Of a stretch of DNA of 64,000 nt, positions 1 to 11,726 are shown piece by piece. Within the stretch, counting starts at the first letter, position 1; each line of letters starts with the position of its first letter. The notes under the pieces were generated by a model that saw only the letters and a list, made by a program, of their open reading frames with translations, did not search any database and was not told where the DNA came from. This DNA is from Gamarada debralockiae (taxonomy: Eukaryota > Ascomycota > Leotiomycetes > Helotiales > Hyphodiscaceae), in contig NXFV01002076.1 in NCBI GenBank assembly GCA_002803225.1, positions 124,001-188,000 on the forward strand, in the 5' to 3' direction. Made by a program: the position numbers and the translations under genes.

Positions 1-766
1 TCGATTGCGGCAAGGACCCTCCAGGATGAAAACATTTGGATTAGCGACTACCTCCCAATCATCGCAGATACCCTCGAGACTGCCTTGACACAGCCGATGG
101 ATAACTTTGGAGTGCTTCAAATCTTGATTCTGAGACTGACTTTGAATGTCACAAACAATAACCCGAAGGCTTCGGACGTCTTTGCAAGAGAATCACTTAT
201 TGCCGTCATGGGTCAAGTCATTGTCTCGAAATTCAAGAAAATCTTGCGTTTCTTGACGGAGGAGGACTTCTCGGCGGCTGTTGATCATCTCATCCTCGTT
301 TTGGGAGTTATGATCAATTTCGCTGAGTGGAGCTCGGCTGCTCGCGATAGCCTCCAAAGCTCCCAAGGAAAGCTCGATGATCCTTTGGACGACATGGCTC
401 AGCTCTTCGTGGACAATCAAGAGAGCACGTCAATGGTAAGATTTCAGCACCCTCAAGTATACTCGCTAATCTTTCTAGGCTGAATCGGTTGAGGAGAGTC
501 AAAAGAACGTCGCCTTTGGCTACCTCTCAGTCCTTTTGGGATATCTGTGCCTGTTGCCAGCTATCTCGGAGCGCATTCGAAGCAAGCAGCCAGGAAAGAC
601 AATTCGGCCTCTGCTGTCTTCAATTGAGGAATTCATCGGCCACCACAAGACGGTCGACGATCTCCTCGATGCAGACGAAGATGGCCACAACGCCCATACT
701 GGCTTGACCGAGCGATTGGAGAGCCTAGTTAGCAAATTGCGGGCGATGAAAACTGGTGGAAAGTGA
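1..766 (+). CDS. WAPL-like cohesin release factor, 3' part
   Basis: Only the C-terminal end lies in the window; the start is upstream. Exons are 1-435 and 479-766, and the 43-nt intron (gtaaga...ctttctag) restores the frame so that ...TSM joins AESVEESQ. The helical repeat-like protein (FGVLQILILRLTLNVTNNNP, then VAFGYLSVLLGYLCLL) matches my knowledge of the WAPL C-terminal domain of wings-apart-like proteins, which help unload cohesin from chromatin in the nucleus. The protein ends in a basic SKLRAMKTGGK tail. Identification rests on family resemblance of this end only; the N-terminus cannot be judged. Confidence 0.75.
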
Positions 767-1402
767 ATTTGTATAGCATTGAGGTGTTGTAAAATGTGTG
801 GAATACGAAATGACTGGAATGATAAAACCCGGACCCGGCGTCAAGTTTCTCTGGGTTAGGAAGAGCTTCAAGGTTGACATATACCCCTATGCACGTCATC
901 CATTTTCCGTCGTTAGGGACGGAGGTCACTTAGATTGACATACAGAAGATTTCCTTAGTCATTCACAAAATGCTGCTGCTGTGGCCCTCGATGAACTGAC
1001 ATGTCCAACTACGCTGTAAATTAAAATACAATCCAATCAACCACTCATTCCAGAAACCCTCCGAGATTCCCTTACAGTAGCTGTGATAGTTGAATTGTTC
1101 AATTCAAATGATAATTCTTCCCTAAATTCCAGAAAAATCCAACAAAGAAGAACCCTCCTCTGAAATCACAAATCTTTGAACCTTCAAAAGTGGCCTAACC
1201 GTCAAAACCCGCTATGTAAAAGCCGGGTTCAATCAGTCAACGTCACCATCCCGCCTCTGACGTTAGCGCAAGAAGTTCCTTCCTCAGCCTTGCCGAGTTT
1301 GCGGCCCAAAGAGAAACATTGCCCAACGAAAACGTGCACATCCCACCTTACACGTTCCTTTCCAACGAACCTCTTATACCTATCAGTGGGCTTATAATAA
1401 CG
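767..1402. other. Intergenic, WAPL 3' side and Rheb 5' side
   Basis: There is no supportable gene. The first part should hold the WAPL 3' UTR and the last 200-300 bases the Rheb promoter and 5' UTR. I see no RNA gene or repeat. Confidence 0.6.
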
Positions 1403-2247
1403 ATGTCACCGCCTAAGCAGAGGAAGATTGCTATTGTTGGCAGTAGGTCTGTTGGTACGTTACCATTTTCCTTTTGGGTTTGAATTGGAGATGCTAGTGG
1501 CTGGGCGGATGTTACGTCGCGTAATGGGAAAGAAGTAAGGGATGATGCTGATGGATTGGAAAGGCAAATCGTCACTCACAGTACAATTCGTCGACGGCCA
1601 TTTCGTGGAGAGCTACTACCCTACGATCGAGAATACGTTTAGCAAGGTTATCAGGTATAAAGGGCAGGAATATGCTACTGAGATCATTGATACCGCTGGT
1701 CAGGTACGACTCATTCCTTCATCTGAAATTTGAGTTTTCGACATCACATGTTTGCGGTACCGGATGTACATTTATAATTTTTTCGGTTGAACTTGGAATT
1801 TGGCTGATGAAGTGAATATAGGATGAATACAGCATCTTGAACTCAAAGCATTTCATTGGAATTCATGGATACATGCTCGTCTACTCGGTGGCGTCTATGC
1901 AGAGCTTTGAGATGGTGCAGGTTATTCGTGACAAGATCCTGAATCACTTGGTACCTCCCCTCCCCTTTACCATTCCCCTCTCCGTACTAACGGTAATGGG
2001 AAAGGGATCTGAAGAAGTCCCCATCGTTATCGTGGGCAACAAGAGCGATTTGCGTCCCGAGCAACGCCAAGTGACAGTAGACCAAGGTAAGAAGATGGCA
2101 ACGGAGTTCAAGTGTGCGTACACGGAAGCTTCAGCTAGGTACAACGAGAATGTGTCGAAGGCCTTTGAGCTTATGATTGGTGAGATTGAGAAGCTGCAGA
2201 ATCCTAATCAGCCGGCTGGGGATGGGAAGTCGTGCTTGGTTATGTAA
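1403..2247 (+). CDS. rhbA: Rheb-type small GTPase
   Basis: Exons 1403-1454, 1564-1703, 1822-1950 and 2005-2247 give 187 residues. The P-loop GSRSVGKS is split by intron 1. Switch I (YYPTIENTF), DTAGQDEYS (G3), GNKSDL (G4) and EASAR (G5) follow in order, and the protein ends in the farnesylation box CLVM. SRSVGKSS in the P-loop, PTIENTF and the CaaX end are Rheb features, as opposed to Ras or Rap. Fungal Rheb acts at the vacuolar/endomembrane surface, in TOR signalling and arginine uptake. The last intron is a multiple of three and carries a CTAAC branch site, so it can be mistaken for coding sequence. Family identification is firm; the function in this organism is inferred. Confidence 0.93.
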
Positions 2248-2639
2248 AGTGATTTCTGGTTCTGGAAGAGACGGTTGGATTGGGAGAGGAAGAGTGTTGG
2301 CTTTGGTCTTGTTGATTACACTTGGGGAGGCTACAGTTCCTGTTTTTGGCGTTAGGAGACGGCTTGAAGATTTTGGCGTTTGGTAATGATAATAAACTGG
2401 TCCGCGGTTCCCCTGAGCTCCTCTGCTTCCATCGTGATAGAAGGGGCAATTTATATACACACGTGACCGAGCCGAGCTCGAAATTCCGGCTGCCCTGTGG
2501 CTGAAAATGGAACACGCTAAGAAACCCCACCAAGGCTGAAGACACCAAGTCAACTCACAATTTCTGAGTCAATACGCCGAAGACTCAAAACCTCAAGGAA
2601 TCCCACACCAGCTCTTGAGAAACCACACAGAACTTCAAA
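2248..2639. other. Intergenic between Rheb and SerRS
   Basis: This holds the Rheb 3' UTR and the SerRS promoter/leader. No ORF with protein-like features or repeat was seen. Confidence 0.6.
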
Positions 2640-4244
2640 ATGCTCGACGTATTCGACTTCATTGTTGAGAAGGGGGGAAACCCTGAAAAGATCAAGGAGT
2701 CCCAAAGAAGACGCTATGCTCCTGAAGAAGCGGTGGACGAAGTAATTGCGCTGTATGAGGACCACCGCAAAAGTATACTCGAGTCCCCTTCCAATTACTA
2801 TACTCAAGTTACTAACTTGTGTTTTTTCAGCTCAATACTCCGCGACTCAGATCAACACGAAAATCAACGAGATCCAAAAACAAATCGGCGCGAAGAAGAA
2901 GGCGAAGGAGAATGCAGACGATTTGATGAAGCAGAAGGTGGAGCTAGAGAAGGAGAAAAAGACTTTCATTGAGTCTGCGGCTGAGAAGGATGTTGCGTTG
3001 AGGAAGAAGATTGGTACTATTGGCAATATTGTGCATGATTCTGTGCCAGTTAACAATGATGAGGTATTTGCGCACACGAGCTTCTGAATACATAGATGAG
3101 GCTGACCAAGGGCCAGGATTTCAACGCATTGCAACGGACATGGGCGCCGGAAGGCGTTACGGTCGAGAAGCGCGACGTCCTCTCACATCACGAGGTACTC
3201 TTAAGACTGGATGGCTACGATCCCGAGCGAGGAGTGAAGGTCGTTGGGCACCGAGGATATTTCCTGCGAACATGGGGCGTTTTCTTGAATCAGGCTATGA
3301 TCAACTACGGTCTCGACTTTCTGCACAATAAAGGATATACGCCATTGCAAACCCCGCAATTCATGCTGAAGGACTACATGGCGAAGACGGCTCAGCTGGA
3401 ACAATTCGATGAGGAGCTCTACAAAGTTGTGGATGGTGAGGCTCAGAACGACAAGTATCTTATTGCTACTTCTGAGCAACCTATCTCTGCTTTTCATGCG
3501 GATGAGTGGCTAGTTGCGAAGGATTTGCCCATCAAGTATGCAGGATTCTCTACATGCTACCGTAGAGAAGCTGGTTCTCACGGAAAAGATGCTTGGGGAA
3601 TTTTCCGTGTTCATCAGTTCGAGAAGGTGGAGCAATTCGTCCTTACAGACCCAGAGAAATCATGGGATGCATTCGACGACATGATTGGTATCTCAGAGGA
3701 GTTCTACAAGTCCCTCGGCGTCCCATACCGAGTTGTTGCAATTGTCTCTGGAGCATTGAACAACGCAGCCGCCAAGAAGTATGATCTTGAAGCCTGGTTC
3801 CCATTCCAAGGAGAGTACAAGGAGCTCGTCTCTTGTTCAAATTGCACTGATTACCAGTCCCGAGCACTCGAGATCCGATTCGGCGCCAAGCTGCAGACCG
3901 AGATCCGGAAGAAGTATGTTCATGCATTAAACTGTACGCTATGTGCGACGGAGAGAGCGTTGTGCTGTCTCTTGGAGAACTTCCAGACTGAAGAGGTAGG
4001 TGATTGAATGGAAATTGTGGGTTTACAACTGCTGATTTTGTGACAGGGTTTCAATGTCCCTGAACCACTCCGAAAGTACCTTCCTGGTGCCCCTGAATTC
4101 ATCCCCTTCACTAAGGAGCTGCCAAAGGATACGACTTCACAAAAGGCGAAGGGAAAGGTTGACAAGGCCCCGAAGCCAAAGATCGCACCTGTTGGTGACA
4201 AAGCTACCGAGACTGGGGAGAAGTTGAAGGATCTTAAAGTCTAA
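2640..4244 (+). CDS. SES1: Cytosolic seryl-tRNA synthetase
   Basis: Exons 2640-2772, 2831-3063, 3117-3995 and 4047-4244 give 480 residues, the usual length for fungal cytosolic SerRS. The enzyme charges tRNA-Ser with serine using ATP. An N-terminal domain starts MLDVFDFI, followed by the long antiparallel coiled-coil arm (INEIQKQIGAKKKAKENADD). The class II catalytic core has motif 2 around CYRREAGSHGKDAWGIFRVH and motif 3 around NCTLCATERALCCLLENFQ. A Lys-rich tail (KAKGKVDKAPKPK) extends the C-terminus, as in eukaryotic cytosolic forms. The acceptor at 3116 was chosen over the nearer AG at 3095 because it gives the family's VPVNNDEDFNALQRTWAPEG join. Confidence 0.95.
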
Positions 4245-4730
4245 GGTGGATGGAATCGAGGGAGGGGATAGTTTGTACTCGGGAAACTCGAGTCGGATTC
4301 GGCCCTTGGAGAGGGCATATTTTCGGGTCTTTGATGATGTAGCAAAAAGCTGTAGAGTAGATCCTACAGAAAGATAGAGTAAATATGATTCCGAAAAGCC
4401 CTCCAAACTCTTAGGAAACCTCAGCTTTTGTCTGATGTGTCCTTTGACAAGCCAGCATTGCCTTGTGAATGGGTGATTTCCAGTTTAAGCGAGAACTTTA
4501 CGCCTTCTGGGATTCATGCCACATTACGACCGCCACGCAACTCACTCAGCCGCAACAGCTTATGAAAATCGATCTTGACTGAACCAGAAAGTCTAATCAC
4601 GCGTAGTACTTCAACACCGACCCGCTTTGGACTGAAATGAATCAAATGATTTGAGTCAACGGCGACGTTACATCAACTCGAGCAAGGGTTTCAAGGCTGC
4701 AGGTCCAAGGGTGCATCCCCTGCTTCAGCC
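4245..4730. other. Intergenic between SerRS and the ZUP1-like gene
   Basis: No gene is seen. It probably holds the SerRS terminator region and the promoter of the next gene. Confidence 0.6.
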
Positions 4731-6677
4731 ATGGAGCAACAATTAGAAGACTGCCCGTTTTGCGGATTCAAGCCAGACAGCGAGTACCAGATCATGGTAA
4801 GTATATCTACACATTCTGGTGCTCCAACGACGTGCTCATTTACTAAATCCCTCAAAGCTGCACATGGAGACGAATCATGCAGAAGATGGACAGTCTCCCT
4901 TTGTTGTCAAAGACGACGATGCTAGTATTGCCGCTATTATGTCCCTGGCGGATGACGATATCCAATATGCAGCCTGTCCAGTTGAAGGCTGTGGAGAAGC
5001 GATTCTCTTCACAGAGCTGGACAGCCATATCGAGATGCATGGCGCCGAAGAACACGGACAGGACGATTCCGGAGCAGAATCCGAAGATGTACCTCAGCCC
5101 AAGAAACCCAAATTGAAAGAAGAGATCCAACAAGCATTCGGCACCGAGCTTCCCCATATCCTACGCAACCTCGACGATTCTGAGAAGTCATCCTCCGAAA
5201 GTCCTCCCTCGGATCGCCAAGCCAAGGCAAAACTCCAATGGAAAGATATCCTGAAGATGCCCGAACGGACCTCAAGCTCGAAATCCAAAACTGGTTCTTC
5301 ATCTGCTACAGCCATTAATAGTCCGAGAAGACGGCTGGGCGTAAGTCTCTCCTCTGTCCTGGAATTGTCGCATCACGTGATACCAACCTTCTACTTCCAG
5401 AAATCGGAGCTTGGTCCTCACGCAAACGAGAAGCAGATGCCTCCGTGGCTGATCAAACTGTTAGAGAATGATGGAAAACTGGAGACAATAAATCGCCTTG
5501 ATCGTAACAAAAAGTTGTATAAGGACAGAGTGTGCATCAACCAGGCTTCGGGTATTTTGCCGGTGGTTGAGCGGCTGCTTGATCAGGATGTTTATACGGA
5601 CTTTGCGTATTTGTGCCACCCGGCTGTGAAGCATGTCTCTAAACTCAGAGGAGAAGGTAAGCTGTGAATATGTTTTGGTTATCAAGCCTTTTGCTTACGC
5701 AGCGAAGGTGGTTTCTGTGGATATCGCAACATCCAGATGATGTGCTCATACATCATTGGAGTTGGATCACAGGGATGCGATAGATTTCGCGATGGAATCC
5801 CAAGTATTTTCGACATCCAAGACTATATTGAAGGTGCCTGGGACCGGGGAATCAATGCTCATGGACGAGTCGAGACAGGTGGTATTCGAGGCACGAGGAA
5901 GTATATTGGAACCCCAGAGGTGAGAGCAGTCGTTTTTCCCTTTCTCTATGGCCTCAGTCTTTTGGGGAAAAATATCTAACAAGCACCCTAGGCCCAAGCA
6001 ATGTTCTGCAGTCTCGACATAAGGTGGGTCTCTACCTTCGTTTGCTCCAGTCCTTCCTAACGATTGTTAGCTGCGATGCCCAAGCCTTCAAACCAAAGAA
6101 AAAGGGAGAAGGCCCCTCAGCATACGAACTTCTCTTCCAAGCCGTACAATCCTACTTTGTAAACGGCTGCACCGATTTCGATTCCAAAATCCGACGTACT
6201 TCTCTCCCATCCATATACTTTCAATATCCAGGTACTTGAATTCCTCACTCTTTCCTCTTCTCAGCCCCTAGTTACCTTTCTAACGAACCCAGGCCATTCC
6301 ATGACAATTGTAGGTTTCGAGCAAAAGAAAGACGGCTCCAAAAATCTCATCGTTTTTGACCCCATGTTCCACGACAACGTGAAAGTGTTGAGGCTTGTGG
6401 GCAATGACAACTTCAGACAGAAATACCCAGAGGATATGTTGAGAGCTTATCGGAGGGGCGTGAAGCATTTGAAGAAGCACAATGAATTTGAGATCTTGAG
6501 GTACGTTCCTTCCTAGACCCAGGTCAAAGGAAACAACTGGTACAGGGAATGGGTTTTTGAAAGTAGTTGCTGACAACTTACAGGTTGACACCACCGCAGA
6601 GCCTAAAGGGCAATATCACAAAGGGAAGTTGGGACCAGGAAGAAGAGACAGAGTTGCAGCGAGATTTGGAATTATAG
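4731..6677 (+). CDS. ZUP1/ZUFSP-type zinc-finger deubiquitinase (peptidase C78)
   Basis: Eight exons (4731-4796, 4858-5340, 5401-5656, 5708-5919, 5992-6023, 6071-6231, 6293-6500, 6584-6677) give 503 residues in one open frame. Two C2H2-like fingers sit at the N-terminus (CPFCGFKPDSEYQIMLHMETNH; CPVEGCGEAILFTELDSHIEMH). An acidic/Ser-rich linker follows, then a papain-like C78 fold: the catalytic Cys in GGFCGYRNIQMM, the His in PGHSMTIVGFE and the Asp in LIVFDPM. The family cleaves Lys63-linked ubiquitin chains (ZUP1, S. pombe Mug105); related UfSP enzymes process UFM1. The fingers plus this core favour the ZUP1 branch. It ends RLTPPQSLKG..., typical of the family. All catalytic residues are present, so activity is likely; substrate is inferred. 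Confidence 0.88.
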
Positions 6678-7255
6678 CGAGCATTCTGGCTTCCTTTTAC
6701 GTGCATGATGGAGTACAGCGAGCATTGTATGGTGTTGCTAAATGGGCATGGGCTTAGCATGACTTCTCGTACAAAGATCACGAAGTCATCATGGATTTAT
6801 GTGCATCAATGAAAATGTCGTATCAATTGGGACAGAGTATCATAAAGTGTTCAGACGCTGTGAACGATTGACAGATTCGGACGGATTCCGAGGGGGATTC
6901 TTGAACCTGAACCCTTGTGGGAGATTGAACTTCATGATAATCTCTACAGATTAATGCGCTTCTGAAAAGATGAAGAACGCTCACTGTATCTGAGCGAATA
7001 ATGTCTTATATCCCAATTAATGCGGTACCAAGAACTGAATCTTAACACAGAAGCAAGCTTCTTTCAATTTCGCTATGCCAATAAAGTAGAAATGACCCAT
7101 AGGTATCTCAATCTCTGTGAGCGATTCAAAGTTCGCCTATGCCGAGCATGCCCAGCTCTCTGCCAGATGCTCCAAACGCCACGCAAAATACATTATAAGC
7201 AAGCCATCCTAGCCATGCCATTGAACCATTCAAACCGCAGCCCAGAAACGATTTC
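6678..7255. other. Convergent intergenic region
   Basis: This lies between two convergent genes and should hold both 3' UTRs. Immediately beyond the kinase stop the minus strand reads CAG|GTGAGA, a possible donor, so the kinase could extend a little through another intron; I saw no convincing continuation. Confidence 0.55.
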
Positions 7256-9174
7256 TCACCTGCGATAGATATCGCGATTATCACGCTCCCGATCGCGTTC
7301 TCTATCCCTATCCAGCGGCTCCCGCTCTCGAACCCTATGATCGCGTTCTCGGATTGGGCTTCGACTCCTACTCCGTGTTCGTGTGCTGCGACTGCGATCA
7401 TCTCCATAGTCCAGCCTATCTCGATCCCTATCTCTGTCTCTGTCATGTCGGCGATCATCCCGGTCATCTCTTCGCCGACGGTCGTCTCTAGGGGGTCTGT
7501 CATCCCGTGGTGGTCGTCCAGAGTCTGGTCCATAGCTGGGGATGTAAGTATCAACATTCGGTGCACCGCCCCTACTTCTAGGAGGCGCACGATCACGATC
7601 TAAATCCCTTGAACGAGATCGATAGCCATCTGGACGATCAGATCGCCCACCATCATAAGAGAGAGGAGGGAATTCTGCTGGCGCAGGAGGTCGAGGCGGT
7701 AACCTTGTATCAGGACGATCGTCTCGTCTCCACGCCGGTCTTCGTTCTTCCATTGGCGGAGGAGGTGGAACTCCACTTCGATGGCCTCCATGAGGGGGGT
7801 ACCGGCTGCCATTCTGATGCCTGTACCCTTGATATCCATCTCCGTTTCCGAAACCAGGGTTGCCGTTTCCAGCTGGCTCACCTCCCCAACCCGGCTGCCC
7901 GCCATTGGGACCCCGACCTACATCTCCGCCTTTGGGCGCTGGTGGTGGTCCTGCTTTCTGGCCGCGGAACTTCCTGCGATCTAGCTCGTGGGATTCTTCG
8001 AATGTGGGGAGGTCGCCGGGTTTGGCTGGTAATGGGTCGTTGCGGAAATATGGGTGTTTTAGGGCATCGATGGCATTGACTCGCTTTCTCCAGTCGAGTT
8101 TGAGGAGTTCGTTTAGGAGAGATATCGCTCCTGAGCCGTATCTGATGTCTGTTAGCAAGGTCCCCGAGATCGATTCACGGTATTCCTCTTACTCTCGGAA
8201 ACGCTGCGGTAAGGTAGCTGGTTTGGGTGGAATGACCAGACCTTCTGCACCTGGTAATAATCTCCACCCAGGCATACTCTCCTCTGTGGGAGTTCCAACC
8301 AGCTCGAAGATTATCTGGAGTTGCTTTTGGTCGCTATCTCCTGCTAGAATGGGCTTGCCAACAAGCATTTCTCCAAAGACACATCTAGGATATGATTAGC
8401 AGCTGAACGGTATTTAAACCATCCCCAGGAAGCCTACCCAACACCCCATAGATCGATCGCGGTTGTATATTTCCTCAAGTGCATCAAAAGCTCCGGAGGT
8501 CTGTACCATCTCGTTACAACCAGTGTAGTATAATCCCTTCGCGCTTCTCCTCCTCCACGCCCAGCCACGGGCACCGGCTCATCATAATGTCGTGCTAAAC
8601 CGAAATCCGCAATCTGCAGAACACCCTTGTTGTTGATCAGAAGATTCGCGGCTTTCATATCTCGATGTAATATTCGCTGATCGTGCAGATATCGTAGCCC
8701 CTCCAACAGCTGCAGCATATAACATTTGATCTGCGGTTCCGTAAACTTGACGTTAGGGTTTTCGAGAAGGCCAGAAAGATCGTGATCCATATAGGGGGTA
8801 ACCATGTACATGATCGCGCGTTTCCTCTTATCGGTGCTCTTCTGGTGGTGCTCAACTGCCATTTCCTCTAGCTTCAGAATATTCGGATGCGATAGGAGTT
8901 TGAGAAGCTTGATCTCGCGCAGCGCAGTAATGGGAAATCCATCTTTCTCGTTATGCATCAAGATCTTCTTCAACGCGACGACAGCTCCCGACTTTCTCGA
9001 CTTCGCGCGATGTACTTCTCCAAATGTACCCTCTCCCAGCTTCCCTAGCACTTCGTAGTCTGTGATTCTCGAGCAGCCGCGAAATGTGTGCGGTGGACGC
9101 CCATGTTGAGAGACGAATGCGCGTGGAGAGATACCGTTGCTCTGTGGACTCATTTGGTGTGATGGGGTCGCCAT
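7256..9174 (-). CDS. BUR1: BUR1/CDK9-like cyclin-dependent kinase
   Basis: Exons (minus strand) 9174-8438, 8384-8193 and 8141-7256 give 604 residues. The start is the first ATG in frame ([11 protein letters not shown]); upstream codons lack ATG. The kinase domain covers about residues 37-350: glycine loop [11 protein letters not shown], the helix PITALRE that names CDK9, [10 protein letters not shown], the DFG motif in IADFGLA, and T-loop [14 protein letters not shown]. Such kinases phosphorylate RNA polymerase II and elongation factors in the nucleus with a Bur2/cyclin-T partner. The last 250 residues are low complexity: Pro/Gly-rich, then dense RD/RS dipeptides. The second intron ends at ATCAG (8142), which keeps the frame ([13 protein letters not shown]). 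Confidence 0.93.
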
Positions 9175-9705
9175 CTTGGAGATTAGGGGAGAGTCCCCTC
9201 TCTGGTACCCTGCGTATTCGAGTCGCGATATTGAAAGACGATCACGTTGCAAGGAGCGCAACTAAAATTCGAAGTTGTTCATTGATCGGTGACGAACCTC
9301 AGGCTCTCCCTGAAGGTATGACGGTAGTTCGTTGTTTGTAGAAGAGAGAGTGTGCCTCAGCGTCGAAGTTGCTGGCTCATATCTGAAGCCTTGCGCATTG
9401 TATTCAGGGAACAATACACTTGGCAATAGAAAGGAGTCGACTCTTCCCTATTCATTCGTTGTCTGCTCCAGAAGCCCAAAGAAATGAAGGAGAGCGCGAT
9501 GCTAACTTCCCCCAAGCGAATCACGGATCGGCGCCAGTTTATCCGCGAGCGTCACTTTCGGCACCGACGACGTTGTGCCTCTTTCACTGTTTGAGAATCA
9601 CGAAGAATCTGTGCCAGTTCAAGACAGTCACAGCGAAGAGCTCATCCATGTGAGTACGCATTGAGGAGATATTTGATGGGTTATATTGACTGAATTGATA
9701 GCACA
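9175..9705. promoter_or_regulatory. Divergent promoter with a leader intron
   Basis: This region separates the kinase (-) from the small complex-I-like gene (+). A clean intron (gtgagt donor at 9650, gatag acceptor ending 9701) lies just before the ATG of the latter, so I read it as a 5' UTR intron. No other element was recognised. Confidence 0.5.
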
Positions 9706-9965
9706 ATGGCGGGCAAACACCCAATTCACATCCACCCCGTTCGACCCCTCTACCGTTTCGCCGCGACGGGCTTGGGAGCAAGCATGTGGTTCTTCGTAAG
9801 AATGCTCTTTGGCATGATTGGTGGGACAGTTACTGACAGTTCATGCAGTTGATGTACCGAGCGAAGAAAGACGGTGCCTTTCACACCTTTCCGCAATGAA
9901 AGACCGAATCTAACATGAAAACAGGAGCCGTTTTGTTGGGATGGAAGCACCCATGGGATCATTGA
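9706..9965 (+). CDS. Small mitochondrial complex I accessory subunit-like protein (NDUFB2/AGGG-like)
   Basis: Exons 9706-9795, 9849-9873 and 9925-9965 encode only 51 residues: MAGKHPIHIHPVRPLYRF start, one hydrophobic segment (AATGLGASMWFFLMY), a short basic turn (RAKKDG) and the end VLLGWKHPWDH. A His-rich N-terminus, one membrane span containing MWFF, and a GW(R/K)HPWDH end fit what I know of the fungal AGGG/NDUFB2-type subunit of NADH:ubiquinone oxidoreductase in the inner membrane. Three tiny exons with good splice sites and preserved frame support a real gene. The family assignment is by memory of the pattern and is moderate. Confidence 0.6.
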
Positions 9966-10191
9966 ACAAGACGAGGGGTGGAATAAAGGATGGAGGGAAA
10001 CTGTAGATAGACTTAGTCGATTACGAAGCGTCAAATTACAGTGGAGGACTCGTCATTTCCTCGATTACGGGTTTGAGTGTGCATCACGACCGGCGGACAA
10101 ACAACTGTACATATTAGGGGAGAAATGGAATTTCCTGCAACAAATTTTACCCTACGCCACAGATACCGATCCAATGTCAACCAATTCTAGT

Positions 10192-11428
10192 CTATGCTGA
10201 TGCAGGCTTCTCAAACAAGTAATGGCATACACCCCAAGTATCACCACCTTCATACGCAAACAGCTCTGCACAAGCCATATAGAAGATCTGCCATCTATAA
10301 AACCACATCGCTGTATCCTTCGCTCCATACGTCTCTTCCAAATGCGGCCAGATTTCCTTCTTACTAGCAACCATCTTGCACAGCCAATCCTAATCACACA
10401 TCAGCAAAGCAAAGCCATATCAAGGGAAGTGGAAATAATGAACCTCACAAGTCTTAGCATAATGCTTTCCCGAAACCCACCACTGGGTCTCCAGCTTCAG
10501 ATCCTTCTGAAAGAAAAGCAGCAAGTCCGCAGAAGGCATCGTTCCTCCAGAGAAGAAATGAGTGCTCATCCAACCCTCCTCGAAGTCATAGGGCGTGGTC
10601 TTGTGAGCGAAGATATGCACGAATAACTTCCCACCGGGCTTGAGACCTCTGGATACTTTAGCCATTAGAAGCTCGTAGTTTTTCATATGCTCGAAGAGCT
10701 GCAAGTCCATTAGCAACAGTCTAGAAACATGATCATGTTATATACCTCAATCGAGACAACTCGATCAAAACTCTCCTTCTCGAATTCGTAGTCTACCACA
10801 TTGCCAGTGATGACAGTCAAGTTCGTAAGCCTCTTCTCCTTAGCCTTGGCGTCGATATAGATCTTCTGCGTTCTCGAGTTGGAGAAGGCGGTGATCTTAG
10901 AATTAGGCAGGACTTCCGCAAAATATAGAGCTCCAGATCCCCATCCACATCTGTTCGAGTCAACCAAAGTTTCCTCAAAACAAGAAAATAAAGGTTTAAA
11001 AACTCACCCAAGATCAAGAATACTCATCCCATCCTTCAACCCCGCCTTCGTGACATAAGTCTCTAACATCGCAATTTCCGCCTGCGCCAACGTCTCACCC
11101 CCCTTCGGATACAAACAACAAGAATACTTCATTCTAGGTCCAAGGCACGCTGCCAGGACTCCTGTCCCGACTTCATAGTGCTGTTCATTGGCAGTAGCGG
11201 TTTCAATGGCTATGGGACGAGATCTGAGCAGTGAGATGTATTCCATCTTTTTGGAGTAAGCATCTGAGAGAGAGGTTGATTTGATGATCTCGATACGTTG
11301 GCGTAGTTGACTGCGGATTCCCAGGCGGATTAAGGCGTTGGGTAGGTAGCCGCCGTCGAGGATCCAGTCTGTGGTTTGTTAGATGAGGAAAGGGAGGACG
11401 ATGGATGAGTGGAGGTACCGTAATTCAT
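10192..11428 (-). CDS. SAM-dependent methyltransferase, CFA synthase/coclaurine N-methyltransferase type
   Basis: Exons (minus) 11428-11419, 11368-11008, 10950-10746, 10698-10444 and 10389-10192 give 342 residues; the first exon holds just ten bases (MNY + 1). The SAM-binding motif I is [16 protein letters not shown], and the family signature [19 protein letters not shown] precedes it. [14 protein letters not shown] and [14 protein letters not shown] follow, ending in [18 protein letters not shown]. The layout is that of Mycolic_PCS/CMAS proteins, whose plant relatives are coclaurine N-methyltransferases. It transfers methyl from SAM, but whether to an amine or a lipid double bond cannot be told. 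The tiny first exon makes the start slightly uncertain. Confidence 0.85.
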
Positions 11429-11726
11429 GGCTGGATATGGGGTTTCTAATTGTCTTAAAGGTATTGGAGAAGTCTAAAAACTTGGGGATTTTAAAAGAAC
11501 GAGAATCGTGACCAAAATCTCAGGAATAGTTTGGAGTCGAGATCAAAGCGCGGGATGGTGCATCATCTCATACACGGCTTCTCGTTAGCCGGTTGACCCA
11601 AAAACGTCTAGTTACATCTACGCATGGCCAGACCACAAAAACACTTCCAAAAGAACTTTTCTTGATTTGATTTATCCTTTCATATGTATATTTCCAATTC
11701 TCTTTTATATACAGAATGGTAATTAT

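Noticed and set aside
1951..2004. In-frame segment VPPLPFTIPLSV in Rheb
   Set aside because: It is a 54-nt intron with a CTAAC branch; removal restores NHLGSEEVPIVIVGNKSD.
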